64,000 bases of DNA from NCBI RefSeq assembly GCF_036182465.1, contig NZ_CP108081.1, forward strand, positions 2,170,001-2,234,000. Direction: 5' to 3'. Source of the DNA: Streptomyces sp. NBC_00258. Its GTDB lineage: Bacteria > Actinomycetota > Actinomycetes > Streptomycetales > Streptomycetaceae. Made by a program: the position numbers and the translations under genes. Within the stretch, counting starts at the first letter, position 1, and every line of letters begins with the position of its first letter. Below are positions 59,528-64,000 of the stretch, in pieces. The notes beneath the pieces were generated by a model that was not told the origin of the DNA, made no database searches, and saw only the letters and a program-made list of their open reading frames with translations.

Positions 59528-60061
59528 ATGACCCGTATCTCGGTGAAGGTGGACGGCACGACGTACGAGGACGAGGTGGAACCCCGTCTTCTGCTGATCC
59601 ACTATCTGCGTGACCGGCTGGGTCTGACCGGCACCCCGATTGGCTGCGACACCTCCAACTGCGGGGCCTGCACGGTCGACCTGGACGGCGAGACCGTCAA
59701 GAGCTGCTCCGTGCTGACGGTCCAGGCCGACGGGAGCGAAGTGACCACGGTCCAGGGGCTCGCTTCGAACGGGGAGTGGCATCCCCTGCAGAAGGCGTTC
59801 CACGAGTGCCACGCCCTGCAGTGCGGGTACTGCACGCCAGGGATGATCATGGCCGCGCGTGATCTGCTCCGCGAGAATCCGCAGCCGGGCGCGGACGACG
59901 TACGGCATGCGCTGGAAGGCAACCTCTGCCGGTGCACGGGCTATCAGAACATCGTGCGCGCGGTGCTCGCCGCCTCCGGATCCCCTGAGGCATCGGTGGC
60001 CTCCACCGCTTCCACCACCGCTGCGGCCTCCGCGGCCTCCGGCCAGGAGGCGAGGACATGA
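59528..60061 (+). CDS. coxS: Xanthine/CO dehydrogenase-family [2Fe-2S] small subunit
   Basis: A 177-residue subunit. The plant-type ferredoxin cluster ligands are Cys40, Cys45, Cys48 and Cys60 (IGCDTSNCGACT, KSC); the second cluster is in CGYCTPGMIMAARD and LCRCTGYQNIV. It passes electrons from the molybdenum centre to FAD. A Ser/Ala/Thr-rich tail of about 25 residues follows. It overlaps the large-subunit gene as ATGA. It starts at ATG 59528 with GGGAGGG upstream. Confidence 0.9.
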   Translation: MTRISVKVDGTTYEDEVEPRLLLIHYLRDRLGLTGTPIGCDTSNCGACTVDLDGETVKSCSVLTVQADGSEVTTVQGLASNGEWHPLQKAFHECHALQCGYCTPGMIMAARDLLRENPQPGADDVRHALEGNLCRCTGYQNIVRAVLAASGSPEASVASTASTTAAASAASGQEART

Positions 60062-62454
60062 GCGAGCAGATCACCGAGCGCGAGGTCGGCCGGTCCCGTG
60101 CCCGCAAGGAGGACGCCCGGCTGATCACCGGTCAGACGAACTGGACCGACAACATCAGCGTCAACGGACTGCTGCATCTGGCCATCCTGCGCAGCCCGAT
60201 GGCGCACGCGCGCATCGACCGTGTCGACGTGACGCCCGCGCTCGAACGGCCCGGTGTCATCGCCGCGTTCACCGGCCGCGACCTCGCGGAGGGTACGGCC
60301 TCGCTGCCGTGCGCGTGGCCGGTGACCGAGGACATCGTGCTGCCGGACCACCCGTCCGTCGCGGTCGACGAGGTGCGGTACGCGGGCGATCCGGTGGCGG
60401 TCGTCGTGGCCCGCGACCGGTACGCGGCCGCCGACGCGCTCGAAGCGATCGAGGTCGACTACGAGCCGCTGCCCCCGGTGCTCGACCTGGAGGCCGCCCT
60501 CGCCGACGACGCGCCACTGGTCCACTCGGACAAGGGAACCAATCGCTGTTACGTCTGGCCGCTGGCCACGGGCGAGAACTACGAGACGGCTCGGCAGCGC
60601 GCCGACGTCGTCGTGCGCCGCCGCTATCTCCAGCAGCGGCTCATCCCCAACGCCATGGAACCCCGCGCGGTGGTCGTCACCCCGCTCGCCGCGTCCGGCG
60701 AGTACACGGTGTACTCGGCGACCCAGGTCCCGCACGTCCTGCGCGTGATGCTCTCCATGGTCACCGGCGTCCCCGAGCACAAACTGCGCGTGGTCGCCCC
60801 CGACGTCGGCGGCGGCTTCGGGTCCAAGCTCCAGGTGTACGGCGAGGAGGTCATCGCCCTCGACATCGCGCGGCGCCTCGGCCGGCCGGTCAAGTGGACC
60901 GAGTCCCGCTCCGAGGGCTACCTCGCCACCCACCACGGGCGCGGCCAGATCCAGGACATCGAGATCGCCGCGACCCGCGAGGGCAAGCTGCTCGGCCTCA
61001 AGGTCGACCTGCTCGCCGACATGGGCGCGTATCTGATGCTCGTCACGCCGGGCATCCCGATCCTGGGCGCCTTCATGTATCCGGCGATCTACAAGATGGA
61101 CGCGTACGACTTCACGTGCACGGGTGTCTTCACGACGCGCACGCCCACGGACGCGTACCGGGGTGCCGGGCGACCGGAGGCGACGTACGCCATCGAGCGG
61201 ATCATGGACGAGCTGGCCGTCGAACTCGGCCTGGATCCGGTGGAGTTGCGACGCCGGAACTGGATCGGGCACGACGAGTTCCCGTACACGTCGGTCGCCG
61301 GGCTGACCTACGACAGCGGCAACTACGAGGCCGCCACCGACAAGGCGCTCACCCTCTTCGGGTACGACGAACTCCGTGCCGAGCAAGCCAAGCGGAACGA
61401 GAGCGGTGACTCCGTGCGGCTCGGGATCGGGGTGTCCACGTACACCGAGATGTGCGGGCTCGCGCCCAGCCGGGTGCTGCGGGATCTGCGGTACGCGGCC
61501 GGCGGCTGGGAGGCGGCGAGCATCCGCATGCTGCCCACCGGCAAGGTCGAGGTGATCACCGGGACCAGCCCGCACGGGCAGGGGCACGAGACCTGCTGGA
61601 GCCAGATCGCCGCCGATGTGCTCGGGGTGCCCTTCGAGGACGTCGAGGTCGTGCACGGCGACACCAGGTCGGCGCCGCAGGGCATGGACACGTACGGGTC
61701 GCGGTCGCTGGTCGTCGGAGGCTCGGCAGTCCATCACGCCGCCCAGAAGGTCGTCGACAAGGCACGGAAGGTGGCCGCGCATCTGCTGGAGGCGAGCGAG
61801 CAGGACCTGGAGTTCACGGACGGCGTGTTCTCCGTGAAGGGTTCGCCCGAGGCGCGGAAGACGATCCAGGAGGTCGCCTTCGAGACGTTCTCCTCGCACG
61901 ATCTGCCCGACGGCATGGAGCCGACCATCAACGCCGAGCACCTGCTCGACCCGGACAACTTCTCCTACCCGCACGGCACGCACCTGTGCGCGGTCGAGGT
62001 CGACACGGAGACCGGGCGGACATCGATCCGTTCGTACGTCTGCGTCGACGACGTCGGCCGGGTCATCAACCCCGTGATCGTCGAGGGACAGGTGCACGGC
62101 GGGCTCGCCCAGGGCATCGCGCAGGCGCTGTACGAGGAAGCGGTGTACGACGACGAGGGCAACCTAGTATCCGGCACGATGGCCGACTATCTGGTGCCCT
62201 CCGCGGTGGATCTGCCCGAGTTCACGACCGGTCGCACGGAGACGCCGGCCACCTCCAATCCCTTGGGGGTCAAGGGAGTTGGCGAGGCCGGGACGATCGC
62301 CTCGACACCCGCCGTCGTCAACGCGATCGTGGACGCGCTGCGGCCGTTGGGCGTCCAGGACATAGCGATGCCCTGCTCACCGGGGCGGGTCTGGGAGGCC
62401 CTGCAGGCCGCTCAGTCCGCTCGGCCGTCGGCGAAGGAGGCCGGGTCGTCATGA
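60058..62454 (+). CDS. coxL: Form-II-type CO-dehydrogenase/XDH-family large subunit
   Basis: A 798-residue molybdopterin-cytosine-dinucleotide subunit. The active-site signature is AYRGAGR (residues 366-372), the form II motif; true CO-oxidising form I enzymes have AYXCSFR. The catalytic Glu is in GVGEAGT near the C-terminus, and GGGFGSKLQVYGEE binds the cofactor. Form II enzymes may oxidise CO slowly or act on other carbon substrates, so the physiological substrate is open. Middle gene of a tightly overlapping S-L-M operon. Confidence 0.9.
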   Translation: MSEQITEREVGRSRARKEDARLITGQTNWTDNISVNGLLHLAILRSPMAHARIDRVDVTPALERPGVIAAFTGRDLAEGTASLPCAWPVTEDIVLPDHPSVAVDEVRYAGDPVAVVVARDRYAAADALEAIEVDYEPLPPVLDLEAALADDAPLVHSDKGTNRCYVWPLATGENYETARQRADVVVRRRYLQQRLIPNAMEPRAVVVTPLAASGEYTVYSATQVPHVLRVMLSMVTGVPEHKLRVVAPDVGGGFGSKLQVYGEEVIALDIARRLGRPVKWTESRSEGYLATHHGRGQIQDIEIAATREGKLLGLKVDLLADMGAYLMLVTPGIPILGAFMYPAIYKMDAYDFTCTGVFTTRTPTDAYRGAGRPEATYAIERIMDELAVELGLDPVELRRRNWIGHDEFPYTSVAGLTYDSGNYEAATDKALTLFGYDELRAEQAKRNESGDSVRLGIGVSTYTEMCGLAPSRVLRDLRYAAGGWEAASIRMLPTGKVEVITGTSPHGQGHETCWSQIAADVLGVPFEDVEVVHGDTRSAPQGMDTYGSRSLVVGGSAVHHAAQKVVDKARKVAAHLLEASEQDLEFTDGVFSVKGSPEARKTIQEVAFETFSSHDLPDGMEPTINAEHLLDPDNFSYPHGTHLCAVEVDTETGRTSIRSYVCVDDVGRVINPVIVEGQVHGGLAQGIAQALYEEAVYDDEGNLVSGTMADYLVPSAVDLPEFTTGRTETPATSNPLGVKGVGEAGTIASTPAVVNAIVDALRPLGVQDIAMPCSPGRVWEALQAAQSARPSAKEAGSS

Positions 62455-63311
62455 TTCCTCCCGCATTCGACTACGTCAGGCCCACGAGCGTCGACGAGGC
62501 CGTACGGGCGCTCGGCGACGCGGGCGAGGACGCGAAGGTACTGGCGGGCGGGCAGAGCCTGCTCCCGCTGCTGCGGTTGCGGCTCGCCTTCCCCGAACTG
62601 GTCGTGGACGTCGGCCGGATACCCGGGCTGCGCGGGGTGCGCGAGGACGGCGGCACGCTCGTCATCGGCGCGCTGACCACGCACCACGACGTCCTCGCGG
62701 ATCCGCTGGTACGCCGTCACGCGGGCCTTCTCGCGGCGGCCACGGCGACGGTCGGCGACCCCGCGATACGCCATCGGGGCACCCTCGGCGGCTCGCTCGC
62801 CCACGCCGATCCCGCGGGTGATCTGCCGGCGGTGGCGCTCGCGCTGGACGCGGAACTGGTCGCGGCGGGGCCGGGAGGCCAACGCACCATCCCCGCAAAG
62901 GAGTTCTTCGTCGACTACCTCCAGACCTCGTTGCGGCCGGACGAGTTGCTCGTGGAGGTGCGGCTCCCGAAGACCGACGAGTCCGACGGCTGGGGCTTCC
63001 ACTACGAGAAGTTCAGCCGGGTGGCACAGGCCTGGGCCATGGTCGGCGTCGCGGCGCTGGTGCGGCGCGAGAACGGGTACATCGCCGAGGCGCGGATCGG
63101 TCTCGGCAACATGGGGTCCACTCCGCTGCGCGCCTCGGCGACCGAGGAGGCACTGTCGGGTGCGGACGCGGACGGGGTGGCACTGGCTGCCCGGTCGGCG
63201 GCGGAGGGGACCCGGCCGACCGGCGATCCGTCCGCCTCGCCCGAGTACCGGGCGCATCTGGCACGGGTGCTGACGCGTCGTTCGGTACTGGCCGCCGCGG
63301 GGATGGGGTGA
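62451..63311 (+). CDS. coxM: FAD-binding medium subunit of the same dehydrogenase
   Basis: A 286-residue subunit whose ATG overlaps the large-subunit stop. FAD-binding motifs AGGQSLLPLLRLR and TVGDPAIRHRGTLGGSLAHA (the TIGG-like site) are present. It oxidises the reduced Fe-S centres and hands electrons to an acceptor. Subunit order S-L-M differs from the classical coxMSL order. Confidence 0.9.
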   Translation: MIPPAFDYVRPTSVDEAVRALGDAGEDAKVLAGGQSLLPLLRLRLAFPELVVDVGRIPGLRGVREDGGTLVIGALTTHHDVLADPLVRRHAGLLAAATATVGDPAIRHRGTLGGSLAHADPAGDLPAVALALDAELVAAGPGGQRTIPAKEFFVDYLQTSLRPDELLVEVRLPKTDESDGWGFHYEKFSRVAQAWAMVGVAALVRRENGYIAEARIGLGNMGSTPLRASATEEALSGADADGVALAARSAAEGTRPTGDPSASPEYRAHLARVLTRRSVLAAAGMG

Positions 63312-63327
63312 GGAGCCGATCGCACGC

Positions 63328-64000
63328 ATGGATGGGGCGGGGCCGGGGTCCGGGACGTCGCCAGGGCCGGGTGCAGGCTCGGGTTCCGGGCCGGGCTCGG
63401 GCCATGGCGAGTTTCCCGACGGCCACTTGAGCGCCGACGGGCCCTCCGACGACCGGCCGGGCGGCCGTGGGGCGTCCCTCGGCGGCTCGGACGAGGACGA
63501 GCCGCCCGGTGGCGGGGCAGCCTGGCCGACGGGACCCGGGGACGTGCGGGAGCGGCTCGAGGAGACCGGATACCTCGTCGACGACGGCCTGGCGGTCGCG
63601 TGCTTCCTCGCCCTGAAGCTGCGTCGGCCGATCTTCTGCGAGGGTGACGCGGGCGTGGGCAAGACCGCGCTCGCGTCGGCCTTCGCCGCCGCGCTGGACG
63701 CTCCGCTGATCCGCCTCCAGTGCTACGAGGGCATCGACGCCTCGCAGGCGCTGTACGACTGGGACTTCCCGCGCCAGCTGCTGCATCTGCGGGCGGCCGA
63801 GGCGGCCGGTGTCACCGACGCCGACCGTCTTGAGGGCGAGCTGTACGGGCGGCGGTTCCTGATCGCCCGGCCGCTGCTGCGGGCCCTGGAGACCCAGCCG
63901 TGCGTGCTGCTCGTCGACGAGATCGACCGGGCCGACGACGAGTTCGAGGCGTTCCTGCTGGAGCTGCTGTCCGAGTACACGGTCACCGTCCCCGAACTCG
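63328..64000 (+). CDS. MoxR-like AAA+ ATPase (CoxD-like), truncated by window end
   Basis: Starts at ATG 63328 after GAGGAG and runs off the right edge; 224 residues are visible. The first about 70 residues are Gly/Ser/Pro-rich and disordered. The AAA+ core has Walker A EGDAGVGKTALASAFA and Walker B CVLLVDEIDRADDE. MoxR-type ATPases such as CoxD insert the metal cluster and mature Mo-dehydrogenases; position after coxSLM fits this. Confidence 0.85.
   Translation, partial: MDGAGPGSGTSPGPGAGSGSGPGSGHGEFPDGHLSADGPSDDRPGGRGASLGGSDEDEPPGGGAAWPTGPGDVRERLEETGYLVDDGLAVACFLALKLRRPIFCEGDAGVGKTALASAFAAALDAPLIRLQCYEGIDASQALYDWDFPRQLLHLRAAEAAGVTDADRLEGELYGRRFLIARPLLRALETQPCVLLVDEIDRADDEFEAFLLELLSEYTVTVPEL

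Noticed and set aside
59944..62097. A minus-strand open frame of 717 codons opposite coxL
   Set aside because: Shadow of the CO-dehydrogenase genes; the plus strand has complete cofactor motifs.
60058..62454. Calling the enzyme a true (form I) CO dehydrogenase
   Set aside because: The active-site loop reads AYRGAGR rather than AYXCSFR.

Overview
The window is high-GC DNA with the codon bias, leaderless or GTG starts, ATGA/GTGA gene overlaps, rare TTA codons and intergenic repeats of a Streptomyces chromosome. The content is mostly accessory: secreted enzymes, TetR/MarR/PucR/RpiR regulators, two ECF sigma factors and one lipid/polyketide cluster. This resembles chromosome-arm rather than core DNA. 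No rRNA, tRNA, CRISPR array or intact insertion sequence was seen.

Layout. 1-13.1 kb: end of an MBL-fold hydrolase, a DUF89 phosphatase-like protein, a secreted protein, an MFS exporter coupled to its TetR repressor with twin operators, a DUF3105 protein, an ankyrin protein, and two divergent PucR-type regulators separated by a small MITE-like element. After these come a secreted PETase/cutinase-family polyester hydrolase, a second secreted alpha/beta hydrolase and a secreted protein. 13.2-20.5 kb: an orphan MT0933-type antitoxin, RNase HI with a Cys/His tail, an RpiR regulator, three lineage-type unknowns, a TetR regulator with repeated TGGCACT sites, a DUF35-type OB-fold protein and a DinB-fold protein.

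20.5-39.2 kb is the most interesting part. Six tightly coupled minus-strand genes encode an iterative PUFA-synthase/heterocyst-glycolipid-like system: ER-KS-AT-ACP-KR, KS-AT-DH-PPTase, a free ACP, an alpha/beta hydrolase, a glycosyltransferase and a methyltransferase. A TPR gene overlapping a polyprenyl diphosphate synthase gene diverges from it across about 0.9 kb of unusually AT-rich DNA. The gene set suggests a released, glycosylated and possibly methylated polyketide-type lipid. It resembles the so-called EPA locus annotated in S. coelicolor, whose product to my knowledge is not established.

39.3-59.3 kb: a secreted beta-helix protein with paired LacI-like operator candidates, small secreted and unknown proteins, a SnoaL-like protein, a MarR regulator, a ZTP-riboswitch-controlled folD, an ECF sigma factor with a CU044_5270-type membrane partner, a stand-alone ctaD paralogue with a small membrane partner, and an ECF41/SigJ factor divergent from an NmrA-like oxidoreductase with a matching ECF41 promoter. 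These are followed by a GT-B glycosyltransferase, an M6 peptidase, TetR plus a secreted beta-propeller protein, a GH5/endoglycoceramidase-like enzyme, and a Tet(M)/Otr(A)-type ribosomal protection protein preceded by an overlapping short ORF. 59.5-64 kb: a form-II-type CO-dehydrogenase/xanthine-dehydrogenase-family operon (S-L-M subunits) followed by a MoxR-like ATPase cut by the window end.
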